Assembly (NCBI RefSeq): GCF_037975245.1
Contig: NC_092561.1
Location: 9,669,001-9,733,000 of the forward strand
Reading direction: 5' to 3'
Length of the DNA stretch: 64,000 nucleotides
Source of the DNA: Apostichopus japonicus
Lineage: Eukaryota > Echinodermata > Holothuroidea > Aspidochirotida > Stichopodidae
The position numbers were made by a program, and so were the translations under genes. Below the pieces are notes generated by a model. That model saw only the letters and a program-made list of their open reading frames with translations. It had not been told where the DNA came from and did not search any database. Below are positions 25,701 through 41,461 of this stretch, in pieces. Each line of letters starts with the position of its first letter. Within the stretch, counting starts at the first letter, position 1.

Positions 25701-26244
25701 TCACTTTAAAGGGTCATTCCTCAAGCACTGAAAGTGTTATGGAAATAGAATCTAGATTGCTAGAATATTTTTTTTTTAATTCTCTGTTTACATAAACATA
25801 TTAATTTTTCTCAACAGACATCCTGTATGGAACAAATAATACTGACAAACCTATTTTTAATATTTTAGTTGGATGTTATATTACCAAATATTTGGTCAAC
25901 CTTTGTCATTAGTCTTTATGATTAATTATTATTAATTAGTTGCAGAGTCTGTTATTAATAGTACTACACCAGCATAGCATATATATAATTGTGTCATTGA
26001 TTAAGTCTCTCTTCCTTACTAATTCGTCACTCTTTTCATCAACCGGTTTTCGCAGTACGTAAACGAGCTCTCGTTGAAGCTAAACGTGGAAGAGATCTTG
26101 CGGAATGGTGAAAGCATCTTCTTACAGCTGAAGAACACTCCAGAAATACCGGCCGTGCTCTGGGAGATTGTATGTCAGAGCGGAGAGGAAGAATCGTCGC
26201 AGGCCTCTGAGAGTAGCATAGAGGTCATTGCAGACCTGGAATAA
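1729..26244 (+). CDS. TBC1D15: TBC1D15/TBC1D17-type Rab GTPase-activating protein, 13 exons
   Basis: Thirteen exons joined by GT-AG introns with matching phases give 1809 nt, a 602-residue protein. Residues 1 to about 190 are the Rab-binding N-terminal domain of this family (DUF3548 type). The TBC domain starts near residue 295. The arginine finger is R366, inside the I-x-x-D-V-x-R motif, and the glutamine finger is Q403, inside YVQGM. Both are intact, so the protein should be catalytically competent. Known family members stimulate GTP hydrolysis by Rab7; TBC1D15 is recruited to mitochondria by Fis1 and acts in mitophagy and lysosome contacts. Vertebrates have two paralogues (15 and 17), and this single gene probably represents both. 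The protein stops soon after the TBC domain and lacks the long variable tail of the human protein. Exon 1 is the least certain part; the rest follows family similarity closely. Confidence 0.93.
5262..6160 (+). CDS. 3' part of an unrecognised gene: three small exons inside TBC1D15/17 intron 1
   Basis: Three open segments fit as exons: 5262-5324, 5567-5647 and 5856-6160. All three junctions are phase 1, each with an AG acceptor, and the first two share the donor GTATCC. The last exon encodes 101 residues and ends in TAA. It contains QWVAVIYDEEWWPGII and SITFMKPTG, a Tudor-like fold pattern I associate with the C-termini of uncharacterised metazoan proteins, many transposon-derived. The first two exons are copies of each other (S/T-rich lead, PEGN, H-P-E/Q at the end). 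Where the 5' part lies is unclear; ATGGCGCC at 4820 is one option. It may be a nested gene or an old transposon-derived remnant. Confidence 0.45.
7181..7580. mobile_element. MITE with GTAACAGGGACACC termini and a terminal hairpin
   Basis: The left end GTAACAGGGACACCAA is repeated in inverted orientation at 7564-7580 (TTGGTGTCCCTGTTAC) and also immediately at 7201-7215. The left end therefore forms its own 15-bp hairpin. The 400-bp interior is AT-rich and has no transposase frame. I could not fix a target duplication. Confidence 0.55.
8708..8800 (+). CDS. TBC1D15: TBC1D15/17 exon 2
   Basis: Acceptor TTGCAG and donor GTAAAG bound 31 codons (phase 0-0). The encoded FEVSGVFIHTAK matches the start of the Rab-binding domain in TBC1D15/17, where an E-x-x-G-V-x-I-H motif is conserved. 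Confidence 0.85.
9799..9916 (+). CDS. TBC1D15: TBC1D15/17 exon 3
   Basis: The exon lies between acceptor GACCAG and donor GTAATT, entered in phase 0 and left in phase 1. It encodes a W-rich stretch with DPDWTVVN, equivalent to the E-W-D-M-V-N motif of the vertebrate protein, then an N/G/A-rich linker. Confidence 0.85.
10461..10683 (+). CDS. TBC1D15: TBC1D15/17 exon 4
   Basis: Acceptor AACAG, donor GTACCT, leaving in phase 2. The first residues (EEEGRANQ) are an acidic linker. GWAYLVFRM and PPLHFHEGG are hallmark motifs of the N-terminal Rab-binding domain. Confidence 0.9.
11677..11788 (+). CDS. TBC1D15: TBC1D15/17 exon 5
   Basis: Acceptor ATGCAG, donor GTGAGT, leaving in phase 0. The reading frame continues from exon 4 without a stop and encodes a serine/threonine-rich segment ending the N-terminal domain. 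Confidence 0.85.
12285..12599 (+). CDS. TBC1D15: TBC1D15/17 exon 6
   Basis: This is the largest exon, 105 codons, phase 0 at both ends (acceptor CATAG, donor GTAAGC). It encodes KDPVTATMGGFSRVT, conserved across TBC1D15/17, and ends with L-x-x-x-E-W-x-x-x-x-D-x-E-G-R and IFRG, the lead-in to the TBC domain. The frame stays open past the donor, but that extension runs into a repeat and is not coding. Confidence 0.93.
12683..13180. mobile_element. hAT-like MITE in TBC1D15/17 intron 6
   Basis: The left end (GGATGTGCCCACGC) and the right end (TGGGCACATCACTG) form an imperfect inverted terminal repeat of the C-A-x-x-G-A-T-G-T-G-C type. Inside are CCCGCCC repeats and a CCCCTCCCCCAGG block, as in other hAT MITEs of this window. 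No clear 8-bp target duplication remains. Confidence 0.45.
14040..14222 (+). repeat. About 60-bp minisatellite, three copies
   Basis: Three tandem units share AACCCCAAACTCTGCTCTAA, then GTACCCCAGTA, ACCTGA and TAGTGGTGCACC. The array sits about 65 bp before TBC exon 7. The antisense frame across it is a product of the repeat. Confidence 0.8.
14289..14392 (+). CDS. TBC1D15: TBC1D15/17 exon 7 (start of TBC domain)
   Basis: Acceptor ACACAG, donor GTAAGT, leaving in phase 2. SIRKDLWPFLLCYYSW is the TBC opening motif (R-x-x-x-W-x-x-L-L). Confidence 0.92.
15412..15506 (+). CDS. TBC1D15: TBC1D15/17 exon 8
   Basis: Acceptor TTCTAG, donor GTCAGT, leaving in phase 1. It encodes EDEYFGMKAQWKTIT and a basic helix, matching the vertebrate DEYFRMKLQW segment. 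Confidence 0.9.
17206..17429 (+). CDS. TBC1D15: TBC1D15/17 exon 9 (catalytic core)
   Basis: Acceptor CCACAG, donor GTGAGT, leaving in phase 0. It holds both catalytic fingers: R366 in DVIRTDR and Q403 in GYVQGMSD. It also holds the conserved EVDAFWCF helix. Confidence 0.95.
18421..18569. repeat. Long palindrome / foldback sequence
   Basis: GGGGTTAATCAACGATCTAG at 18421 is matched in inverted orientation by the end at 18569, through CGTGCGTTACTCAC. Arms are about 43 bp with few mismatches, and the loop holds a smaller GC-rich palindrome (GCACTCGGGCTCC...). A related half-copy (CCTGTGAGTAACGCACGGT) lies at about 18300. It is probably the core of a non-autonomous transposon. Confidence 0.6.
18633..18732 (+). 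CDS. TBC1D15: TBC1D15/17 exon 10
   Basis: Acceptor TTTCAG, donor GTAAGT, leaving in phase 1. It encodes EQNFDMKQEGMKNQLIQL, matching the family's N-F-E-x-Q-M-x-G-M-K helix. Confidence 0.92.
22534..22586 (+). other. TBC1D15: Candidate alternative last exon of TBC1D15/17
   Basis: A pyrimidine-rich acceptor (TTATTTTTCAG) opens a segment that joins exon 10 in the correct phase. It would add 17 codons after the shared one before TGA. AATAAA follows at 22933-22938. An isoform ending here would lose the C-terminal part of the TBC domain. No conservation is available to support it. Confidence 0.3.
23565..23662 (+). CDS. TBC1D15: TBC1D15/17 exon 11
   Basis: Acceptor TTTCAG, donor GTAAAG, leaving in phase 0. 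It contains FFCFRWLLIHFKREF and the RLWE motif of the TBC C-lobe. Confidence 0.93.
24147..24263 (+). CDS. TBC1D15: TBC1D15/17 exon 12
   Basis: Acceptor TACAG, donor GTGAAA, 39 codons, phase 0-0. It begins VMWTGLPCQNFHLLLC, the closing helices of the TBC domain. Confidence 0.93.
24306..24674. mobile_element. Short repeat with TTTAAAG...GAAGACTCGC ends, copy A
   Basis: It starts TTTAAAGGCATTGAAGACTCGC and ends with the inverted form GCGAGTCTTCACACCCTTTAAA. A second copy in opposite orientation occurs at 40096-40447. It is a non-autonomous DNA element in TBC intron 12, with no coding capacity. Confidence 0.65.
24801..25191 (+). mobile_element. tRNA-derived SINE
   Basis: The head carries a B-box-like GGTTCGAGCCC and a plausible A-box upstream. 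The body ends in GGCGCTATATAAATG and a (TGAT)n tail. Direct repeats TTGAAAACT flank it at 24792-24800 and 25192-25200, as expected of a target duplication. Two open frames on the minus strand here are shadows. Confidence 0.75.
26056..26244 (+). CDS. TBC1D15: TBC1D15/17 exon 13 (terminal)
   Basis: Acceptor CGCAG. Sixty-two codons follow, then TAA. The end is acidic and Ser-rich (GEEESSQASESS) and much shorter than the human C-terminal tail. Confidence 0.92.
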   Translation, partial: YVNELSLKLNVEEILRNGESIFLQLKNTPEIPAVLWEIVCQSGEEESSQASESSIEVIADLE

Positions 26245-27224
26245 AGCAACCACCGGCGGCAGCTTTTAGGATAAAAACAAGTTTGCTATTCTTCACCCGT
26301 CTATGTGTAATGATGGTAGATGGTAAAATTTGCAATGCTTAAATTACGCCATATTACATAACGGAAATTTAAAGCCTCATCCCGAACATATGTGATACGG
26401 TTGATGGTTCAGTCAGCTTCTGCCAAAATGACATTTATCACAAACTGTAGAAGGTCTTGAGTAAAGTGGTTCCTGGCATGCCAAATTGTTTTGCAGGATT
26501 ATGTGGAGATTGTCAAAGGTTATTGTATAATATTGGTAAATGGGTTGTTAAATGATTCATGCTGCAAATGCTTCAGAATACAAAATTAAGGGTCCTTTGT
26601 TCAATGAAGTTTTGGTTAAGACGGTGTAGGGTTTAAGTGAGCATTGAAAAAATTGTTTGCTTGATGTGACTTTCAAACATGGTAACTACATTGTGTATAC
26701 CTGGTGTAAATGGTACAGCACAGTATACATGTGAGGTCAGGAGAGAGGTAATCTGATGTATTGAAATCTATGAATTGTAACAGTATATAGTAAACAGTGA
26801 AGCCTCAAACTTTGAGGCAAAAATGACCCAGCATTTCTCATGAGGAGAGGACCGAGTCACAACTCGCAATACCCCTAACCCTCAGAATCGATGCTCAAGA
26901 ATACATGACAGCTAGTCTACAGTATGGACTTGATGTTGATGTCTGTAAGCTCCAAAGTTTAAAATATGAAGTTTAAAATTTCATGTCTGGGAGAAATCCC
27001 TTCAGCGCACCCAAAATTCTTTAGTGCCACATTTCGGGTCGCGCCCATATTGTTTCCGGACTGTCATACTAGGAAGCATCTTACTGAAAGTAATATACTT
27101 TATTGTGTGGGGGGTGTAGAGTAGTATCCAGAAAGGCTTTCAGCTTGCAAGATTTGTGTGCCTGCAAAGGTATACACTATGTTCAACAGGAGTACTTTTA
27201 AAGTTGTGTAGAACTCTTCTTATT

Positions 27225-27560
27225 GCAGCTTCAGTCTTCAAACTGGACTTTGAACTTGAGAAGTGTTGAGTCACATGAAACCTGGCTTTGAACAGCAAAG
27301 CAATTCTGATTCATGCTGAATATGGCTTTGAAAGTGTGTTGAAGGTCACATTGAAGGAACACTAGTTTAATTTTGCTTTGTACTGTTCAAGTCACATTAA
27401 ACTTGACTTTGAACTCTGATTCATTGTGAGTGTGGCTGTGAAACTGTTTACAGTCACATTAAACTTGATTTTAGGCTTAAAAAAAACATTTTGATACATT
27501 TGAATTTGGCTATGAACTTGATTTATGTTATCTTGAACTTGAACTTAAAAGAGCAATTTT
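27225..27560 (+). repeat. Degenerate repeats in the TBC1D15/17 3' UTR
   Basis: The motif GTCACATTAAACTTGACTTTGAAC and variants recur about every 70-80 bases. The copies are poorly conserved, which suggests an old tandem array transcribed in the 3' untranslated region. Confidence 0.4.
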
Positions 27561-27803
27561 GGTTCATTTAAATTTGTGAGGTCTGTTGATTAGTGGAAGA
27601 TGGCTGTTTATTTACATGACTAGTTGTCTTCTGTCAATGCTACAGATGTTTGTCGAGCTGTATACATGTTGTAATATGTTATTATGTTTCATCGTAGTAC
27701 ACATATGATGATTCTATGTCTGATAAACTACAAATTGTTCATCGTATTGTAGGTTACATGTCGTATACCAACAAGGCTTCTATGCAATATTCAAAATTCT
27801 ATG

Positions 27804-27809
27804 AATAAA
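27804..27809 (+). terminator. TBC1D15: Poly(A) signal candidate for TBC1D15/17
   Basis: This is the first AATAAA I find downstream of the stop codon at 26244. It would give a 3' untranslated region of about 1.6 kb. Confidence 0.4.
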
Positions 27810-28282
27810 TGCTACATTTAGTAAATCTATGTGAATGACATACTCTGTAATTAACCTTCCATCATTGAAGGCCTTTTGGATATTTTTTTCAAACCATAGC
27901 TGTTTCTTTTTAATTTTCCTATTGAGCGGCAATGAACTGTTGGCATTATAACAAGATATTTTGTTTGTGACCATTCATTGGTACCAGCATTTTCTTAGTT
28001 GTTTTTCAGAATATTGCATATATTCAGTCTCTCTGAAATTACCAAATTTGTGTACCATATATGTTTTGAAGGAATTATTCATACAAAGAGGTCTGGCATA
28101 GAAATTTTGGATTTTTTTAAAACTTTTATGTCATTAAAAAAATATCACTCAGAATTGGTAATGTATTTTCTTCATCAAAACTGCTATCTTTTTAACATTG
28201 CTCTCCCTTCTTTTTTATACCTTATTGTCAAGCTTTCAAAAAAGCCGGAACCATTGATCCTTTTTTTGTCCGAAATTCATCC

Positions 28283-28985
28283 AAGATGGATGTCTGTAAT
28301 TGTGTGATTGCAGTCTCATCACAGAGAGAGTCTGTAATTGTATGATTGCAGTCTCATCACAGAGAGTCTGTAATTTTATGATTGCAGTCTCATCACGGAG
28401 TCTGTTATTGTATGATTGCAGTCTCATTAGTCTGTAATTGTATGATTGCAGTCTCATCACAGAGTCTGTTATTGTATGATTGCAGTCTCATTACAGTCTG
28501 TAATTGTATGATTGCAGTCTCATCACAGAGTCTGTAATTGTATGATTGCAGTCTCATCACAGAGTTTGTAATTACAACATTGCAGTCTCATCACAGAGTT
28601 TGTAATTGTATGATTGTATTCTCATCAGTATGTAATTGTATGATTGCAGTCTCATCACAGAGAGTCTGTAATTGTATGATTGCAGTCTCATCACAGAGTC
28701 CGTAATTGTATGATTGCAGTCTCATCACAGAGTTTGTAATTACAAGATTGCAGTCTCATCACAGAGTTTGTAATTGTATGATTGTATTCTCATCAGTCTG
28801 TACTTGTATGATTGCAGTCTCATCACAGAGTCTGTAATTGTATGATTGCAGTCTCATCAGTCTGTTATTGTATGATTGCAGTCTCATCAGAGAGTCTGTA
28901 ATTATATAATCGTAGTCTCATCAGAGAGTCTATAATTATATAATTGCAGTCTTATCACAGAGAGTCTGTAATTGTATGATTGTGA
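28283..28985 (+). repeat. 34-bp minisatellite, about 20 copies
   Basis: The unit is roughly TCTGTAATTGTATGATTGCA followed by GTCTCATCACAGAG, with variants that drop the last 8-12 bases or change a few. It lies just past the presumed end of the TBC gene. There are no unique spacers between exact repeats, so it is not a CRISPR array. Confidence 0.9.
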
Positions 28986-31487
28986 AAGTATTCTTCTATT
29001 TATGTATAACACAAATCCTTTTGAACTACACCAGGTAAATAGCTAACATGACAATTTCTGTTATGAGTACTTGATACCTCAATCATTTTCCTTTAGCATA
29101 CTTTTAATGCCCGAGCAACTAGAATGACAGGCAATGTGTTGAATGAATGAATCTTTATGAGATTTTTGGTATAATAAATTGTATATAAATCCGAAATAAT
29201 TTTGCTTGCAGTTGTGATATGTACAGCAAGTCGTAAATTTAAAAAGAAATATAAATAAACAATTATCACTGGCTGGTACTTTTTTGATGAGTGTTTTTTG
29301 ACAATGTTCAATAAATGTAAGATTCCACTCCTCCCCAATCCTGTGCACGTCACTGGGATCCGAGGGCTAGGGGCACATAGGGAATGTCCCCACAATGTTT
29401 TTGTGAAAAAAAGTGTTCTTTTGCTATTCAAAGTGTGCCCTCTTATTGAAAAAAATGGTTTTTAATGAACAAGCATCCATGTTGTTGAAAACTGAAAAAA
29501 ACAATGTAATTAAAAAGTTTCCCTTTGAGATAAAACTTCATATACTTAATTATTTTATACAGAATGCACTGAAGATACATTAGTTTGCAAAGGGTAAGTT
29601 TGGGCCCCCTTCCACCACCTCTAGGGTCAGGAGTCTCATCAGGACCAGACATTTCAGCACTTATGGAGATGGACTTAATTAGAGGTACTAATGAGGTTAT
29701 ACTAATGAAACACAGCTATTAGGTAACCAATTCTGTTATTGCAGAAACACGGTCCGATAGAGAAGTATCAATATTACTACGTTTTAATACCAATCCGAAT
29801 ATCAAGTAGCCATTGCTCGTCCAAGTTGATCAAATTTTAAATGCATCGAAAGTTAAGAATTCCTACTAGCCATCGAGTGATTTCGCTAGCTGCCAAAACA
29901 GCAAACAACTTTGTCTACCAGTACAAAATCACTGTCCCTGATGGGACAACACGGATGGCTGCTTCACCATCATCGCCCATGGCAACGGCTATAATCTCGA
30001 GATGGAAAAGTTAAAAACGCAGGGCAAATTATTGATCTGGAAACAAGATTTTGGTGACAGCTGTGTGATATCATCCATTGACGATTAAACCTGGTACCAT
30101 TTAAATCCTTCCCAGCCCAGTTTCCACAGAAAAAAAAAGAGACCTGCTTTTCACTTGCCACGGAGAAAAAAAACAGCGTTGGCAACTTGGCATAATGCGA
30201 AAAGTTGAGCAGTACACATCTTCACAATACCAATGAATTAAGTTGAAAATATATGAAGTTGTTTGCTGTACGAAAAAGGGTTGAAAGTTAAGTTGATTAA
30301 TTTCGGAAACGAAATTCAAAGACGACAAGACAAGCCGACAGAATTTCAACTGCAAAATTCTTGTGAAGTGACAAAACTATACAAGTTTCACCGATATAAA
30401 GAAATACTTAAAATAAGTTGACAGACTAATCATTGCAAAATGTGTTAATACAAATTAAATGTCACAAATGAGAAAGAACAAATGAAATATTAGCACAGAG
30501 ATTCATGTCAAAGGTAGAAAATGTTTTAAGTGGCCTGAATATTGCCTGATTGATCATGACCCGACTCGAACATTGTTTTGTGTCGAATCATGACAAGATT
30601 TTGCCACTTTTTGCATTAAATTCAGGAAAACAGCAGATGTAAGCATACATCATACAGACTGGCAGTCAGCAGTGAGTGTCAGTGCATGACTAACCCTGCT
30701 GTTCTAACATATGTAACCAATCAAGGGGAAACAGATCTGAGCTCAATAAAGAATAACTCCACATGTGCATTGACTAGTGATTCAGTGTGTGCAGAGGGCC
30801 ATTGCAAGAGAATGGTGTGTTCACGACTTTGAGTTGCATCGAACAGTCTTGCATTAATTGTGGCTTATTTGCTGTGCAATGTTTAAAGTTAGTTTATGGC
30901 GGTGTAAATGATATAGTAATTTACAATCTCGATTGAGAGTAATTATAGGCATTTAAAGTAATTAAAGGCATTCTGGATTATGGGTGTGCATGTGGGCAGA
31001 GGGCATGGGGGGGGGGGGAGTGGGGACTAAACCACATGGTTAGCATTGTTCAACCTGCTATGTACAAGGTATAACTAGGGTTCTCAACTTTTTACTACCA
31101 TGGCAAAAGAGGAACGGTTAAAGCGATGGTGCTACACTTACCTAGATTAAACAATATGCAGGATAGTAATAGTTAGTACAAGGTTGTGGCTCCATGTTTA
31201 CTGACAGATGTTTGTTGTTTTTCAATTACAAGATAACACCTTCCTTATTTCCTCCTCACCTCCCCAGTAACCCCACTGTCTGCTTTGATTCATAATAATA
31301 TTTTATTAACTTACACATTAATCTTCACTGAAGTACTGCAATATTGGCTTTCCACGTAAGTTTCAGCATACAGGACTTGACTGTATTGGAACAGTCCAAA
31401 TACCCAAAATATAAAATCTGTAAAAGGCCATATTTTAAAGGTCCTGGATCGAGAGATCGAAATGTGTGCAAGTTTATACGTATGGTG
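28986..31487. other. Intergenic region between the two large genes
   Basis: No recognisable coding exon. Short frames near 29.1-30.3 kb lack family signatures and splice support. A G-run lies at about 31010. Confidence 0.5.
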
Positions 31488-32111
31488 CTTAAAGCAGCAT
31501 TTTGCATTTTGTTGCAGTTTTCCACTTTTTTGACAAGACTATCAAGTTTTTTACATATATCAATCACAAAACAGCAAACTAAGATATTAGCCAGGTTTTT
31601 TTCCCTGCCAAAAAGCGTTAATTGGCGAGTAATTAAGGACATTTGCAGATAATGAGAAAAGTGTCCTCCGACAAATTACACATTTAATATTAATAGCATA
31701 CAGTTCCCCCAACCCACTAGTTTGAATTCAACCAATCAGAGATGCAGGTTTAGTTATGAGCCATTGCTAAAAATAGATTCAAAACATTGAGTTGGTAACT
31801 TGGTAACTCTAAACAGCTCCTTGGTACAACTGCTATAGACAATATACACAAATCAAGCATGGTGTTGTATTACGTATTGGTCAATGACGATCGTAGCTTT
31901 AAATATTCATATTATGGGCGAGGTTTATTTGGATCCCAACGGAAAATATCTTCGAGAAAAACAAAGTTGAAAGTTGTCAATTTTTCGACTTAAATGCCAC
32001 CATTTGAAGTCAGATTTGAATAGATAAGCTAGTTATGTATGTCGTTATGGCATCGTGGAATCATTGAGGTTGAGAAAAACCATAGAAAAGGACGCAAAAT
32101 GCTGCTCTAAG
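31488..32111. mobile_element. Foldback/MITE with CTTAAAGCAGCATTTTGC ends
   Basis: The left end (31488-31505) is matched by an inverted right end GCAAAATGCTGCTCTAAG (32094-32111). The 624-bp element has no transposase frame. It lies between the 3' ends of the two convergent genes. Confidence 0.6.
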
Positions 32112-32213
32112 TCTAGAAATTATTATGGAGTTTTTGTGCCTCACTATGTATTTGTGTGGCACAAAACATTACATTGAAATACACCAGATTGCTTTTCAGC
32201 AGTACTAACAATT

Positions 32214-32219
32214 TTTATT
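32214..32219 (-). terminator. Poly(A) signal candidate for GDP-L-fucose synthase
   Basis: TTTATT on the + strand reads AATAAA on the gene strand, about 410 bases past the stop codon. A weaker ATTAAA at 32575-32580 is closer to the stop and could be used instead. Confidence 0.3.
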
Positions 32220-32627
32220 TTTGTAGTTAAAACACTTGTATGAAACACACAAACTAAATAAAGCTGATTTTAAATGGGATTACACAGTCACAAGTAATTC
32301 CATGAAATATGATTTTATAATTGAATATTTTATACATTATTTTTCATTAAATATCTTGACCTTGATTGCATTTGTGATTCAAAAATATGCAAATTACGAT
32401 GATGTGTTGAGGAAAATATTCTAATAGACTTTACAAGAAAAAACAATGAAAGAAATGAACACTAAAATACAAAAACTAAAAAAGGGTTTTACCATTAAAT
32501 ATAATAATATATCAAAAATGTAGAAAATATCAGGTTGACCTTGAACGTAAAAAGAGGGTACATATAAATACTATTTTTAATCTATAAGGACCTTTTCAAC
32601 TGACTTTGACAGAGTCTTACTACAACG

Positions 32628-38125
<5,498 letters not shown>

Positions 38126-38493
38126 TCACGATGCCTAAGAGAACGATATTTCAAACTGAAAAATCAAGAGGTTTAAGTGATTCCTTTGAAGTTCAAGTTA
38201 CCAAATACAGTTGACGACTCAAATGTCTGTCACTGATTAATCGTTGCTCTACCGTAACGTACAGTATCTAAATTAATTAACACAAAATGTCTAAATGTCA
38301 ATTTTCTTCAAATTTGGCCCGGTGAAGAGAACAGATATCATACTTTAGAAGAATAGATATCACACGTTATCATATCATACACAGAAGAACATATATCATA
38401 CATTAAATAAGAATGTAAGAGACTGACTTCGGTCAGCTTGCGGCTTTGATAAGCCAATGAGGCTTCTTTGCGAGTCCTGCTTGCAGGAGGATC

Positions 38494-38536
38494 TACATAC
38501 ATACATACACGCATACATACACGCATACATACATAC
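38494..38536. repeat. (ACAT)n microsatellite
   Basis: CATACATACATACACG-type units repeat over about 40 bases. Confidence 0.85.
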
Positions 38537-39025
38537 TAAGACACTGATGTTTTACCGGCATCATACACATGTACTGTTTCATAATCTCTTGACTTTGATC
38601 AATATACTGTAACAGTTTTTCACTTCTCACATATATAGTACCGAGCACAATTTCAACAGATTCCAGAAAAGACAAGGTTAATTACAAATCTAAAACAAGC
38701 ATTTCCTATCACATACAGTACAAAGGCTAGGATCGAGGGTCACAGGTCCGGCAAGTCTTGATAATACAAGAACGTCAAGTGCCTTAAACTTTGAAATTTG
38801 GGATAAAGGAAACATCTGTCTCGTTAACTGTAAACTTTAAGTAATTAATCTCAGCCAACCTGTTATCTGAATGATCATATCATCGATAGCTTCCTCGTCA
38901 GGACCTACCCCAACATTATACTGTACGAAACGCAGGAAGTTTGTCTGGGTCAATTCAAGAAGATTAAAATGTAGTCTGGAATATCCTTCTATATATCAGT
39001 ACTTTAAAGTACCTGTAAATACCTC

Positions 39026-39445
39026 AGGGGCAATTCCATGAGAAAGTGGACATGATACCCAAACAATTAAAAGTGTGTGACAATAGTAAATTTGGTGTCA
39101 AATGAAAGCTAAGAGTCCATATTTTCCAGAATCAGGTTCAGAAATGCAATTTTCATGCATTTTGAAATGAAAATAGATGGGTACTGTAATGAAAATTCAG
39201 GAGTTGATACAGAAAATTGGATGATTGGTAATAAAAACTATTCATCACTGCTAAGTGCTAATTAACATTCATATTTCCAAAATGGGAAGGGTTTGTGTAA
39301 AAAAAAAATGTGGAAATTGAAGTACATAGTTATAGCTAGTCAATGATGACAATTATTTGTTGTAGTTAATGGGGATATACATGATATACTTGTTTAATGT
39401 CAGAAAATTAGTCCTAATGTCTTTCCGATACCATGGAATTGCCCT
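39026..39445. mobile_element. MITE with GGGCAATTCCATG termini
   Basis: Left GGGGCAATTCCATG and right CATGGAATTGCCC form an inverted terminal repeat. TCAG is found at both outer edges and could be a 4-bp target duplication. AT-rich interior, no open frame of interest. Confidence 0.55.
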
Positions 39446-40095
39446 CAGTGTTCTCTACATACATACTTAAGTATCCCAAAGCTGCTACCATTTGATGAAT
39501 TCCAAAATGAGGAGGCTATTAACTCAGTCCATGGAAATAATTTAATGTTCATACTTTGCACAGCAATTTGAATTTTTAAGTTTATGAATTTTGATTTCTC
39601 ATAAAACATTGAAAATATTAGTTGAGTATAGATCGAGATACATCTTTTCACAAATCTGAGTCTGCAATTTTGCCCATTTTGTATAGATCTAGATCTTGCA
39701 TAAATTTGTGCAACGTGGAACTCGATAAATTTTTCCTCGCAGTCTTATAATTCAAACAAGTTACATGTTCAGCTCTCTGACTAGGAATAATTTATCCAGT
39801 ATCTCAAAATGGTCAAAATTGCTATATGAATTCCAAAGGTGTACCATATATAGCTGTACTTTGTTTCACATAGGATCCAGAGCATTTTATTAGCTAAGTA
39901 CTTTCGACAGGTTCAGAGCCTTCTGAAAACTGAAAAAACTTCTAAACTGCTGCACAAAAAATTTGAACACTATATTATTCCCGGAAAGTACAAGTATTGA
40001 TCGTATTGCCCCCAAAATATGCTAGAGAGTCAAATTATGGCCATTCAGACTTCCAAAGGCATTTTTAACACTGCCATGCACCCTCAAAAGAACTT

Positions 40096-40447
40096 TTTAA
40101 AGGGTGTGAAGACTCGCGCAAAAGGAAACGTCTAATGCTGGTAATCTGACCTAGTTTCGAATGAGGTGTAACAGAAGTGTTAGACACCACCATCGATCCC
40201 AGAAAACACGCACACAGCTTGCTAACTTGGGTAAATTAGACACTAGTGTACAGTTAGTACATAAGCTCTGCAGTCAATACCCACAGCACAGTGTACAAAC
40301 GATACAGTGATGGACATCTCAGGTCCAGCTAAAGATAACAAGATATCACGTTTCATAGCGACAAGCAGAAAACTTCACTTGCAAGCAACTGAAAGTTAGC
40401 TTTTTCAGATGGCCACACAGTTTGGGGGATTCTTCAATGCCTTTAAA
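40096..40447. mobile_element. Short repeat with TTTAAAG...GAAGACTCGC ends, copy B
   Basis: Inverted copy of the element at 24306-24674, similar over its whole length. Confidence 0.65.
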
Positions 40448-41398
40448 CTATTGAATTGAAAATTCCTCCATGGATGTCTGTGAATAATCATGTGAATAAT
40501 CTGGCCAAAATTATGACTTTCCACACAAATTCCTTTGAGAACTTTTGCGGCAATTTACATCATGCTACAAATTGCGAGTGCTTATAAAACTCTACTGGCT
40601 ATAATCAAGTACCCATACATGTGCATTTTCCTTAGTTATATGGTGAATGTGGACCTCAAGTGGTTTCTGTAATTATGATTGCTATCCTTCTTATCATGTT
40701 TTTATTGCCCACAGGCAGAACACGTTAATTGTGTCTTTTTATTCTACAAACAAAAAAGACAAATTCCGATAGCATTTAGCCTACATGTTCTAAATTTCAA
40801 GGTCTGAGTACCTTTACATGCATGGTCAGGTAACTGTCTGAAATTTTGTTTTAAAAGCATTCTCTGACAGGGGGTATTTTTTAGTTAAAATGTCAATGTT
40901 TGCAGAAGTTTTGTCACAAGCTCATTCATTTTTTATTTGATCTAAACTGGATACATACCAAATATATTAACACCTAGTTACAGCTGTGTGTACATAGTAG
41001 GCTCACAATAGAAAACTAATCAATTTATATTAAATGCCACATAAGACATGTGAAATGGAGAGCAAAGATCAATAAGCGCTCCCAAGATACAATTTTCAAT
41101 ACAACCATAGATACTAAGTACTAATGCAGTGGAGGGTGGGGTACAGAGTGTCTAATACTCAAACTGCAGTAGTTTCACTAGCAGCTACAGTAGTGACTGT
41201 TGTTTATGCAATGTCACTGCACTGGTACTGTAACCGACAGTAGGGGATACAGTGCCCAGTATGAAACAATGTATGTGAAACATAATGGTCTTATGTATAT
41301 CACAGAATGTGTTATAACATATGTCCAGTAGTTACACTAGCATCTAATGATTGGTGTTTATGCAATGTCACTTATCTGATACTGTAATCTGTTGTGAA

Positions 41399-41461
41399 AC
41401 TTTACTAATTCCATGATTACGCAGGCCTTAACTTTACTAATTCCATGATTACGCAGGCCTT
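41399..41461 (+). repeat. 31-bp direct repeat, two copies
   Basis: ACTTTACTAATTCCATGATT followed by ACGCAGGCCTT occurs twice in immediate tandem and is nearly identical, so the duplication is recent. Confidence 0.9.

Noticed and set aside
28283-28985. CRISPR-like array
   Set aside because: Tandem units have no unique spacers and the locus is eukaryotic; it is a minisatellite.
29879-30185. Plus- and minus-strand frames near 30 kb that look slightly protein-like
   Set aside because: Stops on both strands within short distance and no family match or consistent splice sites.
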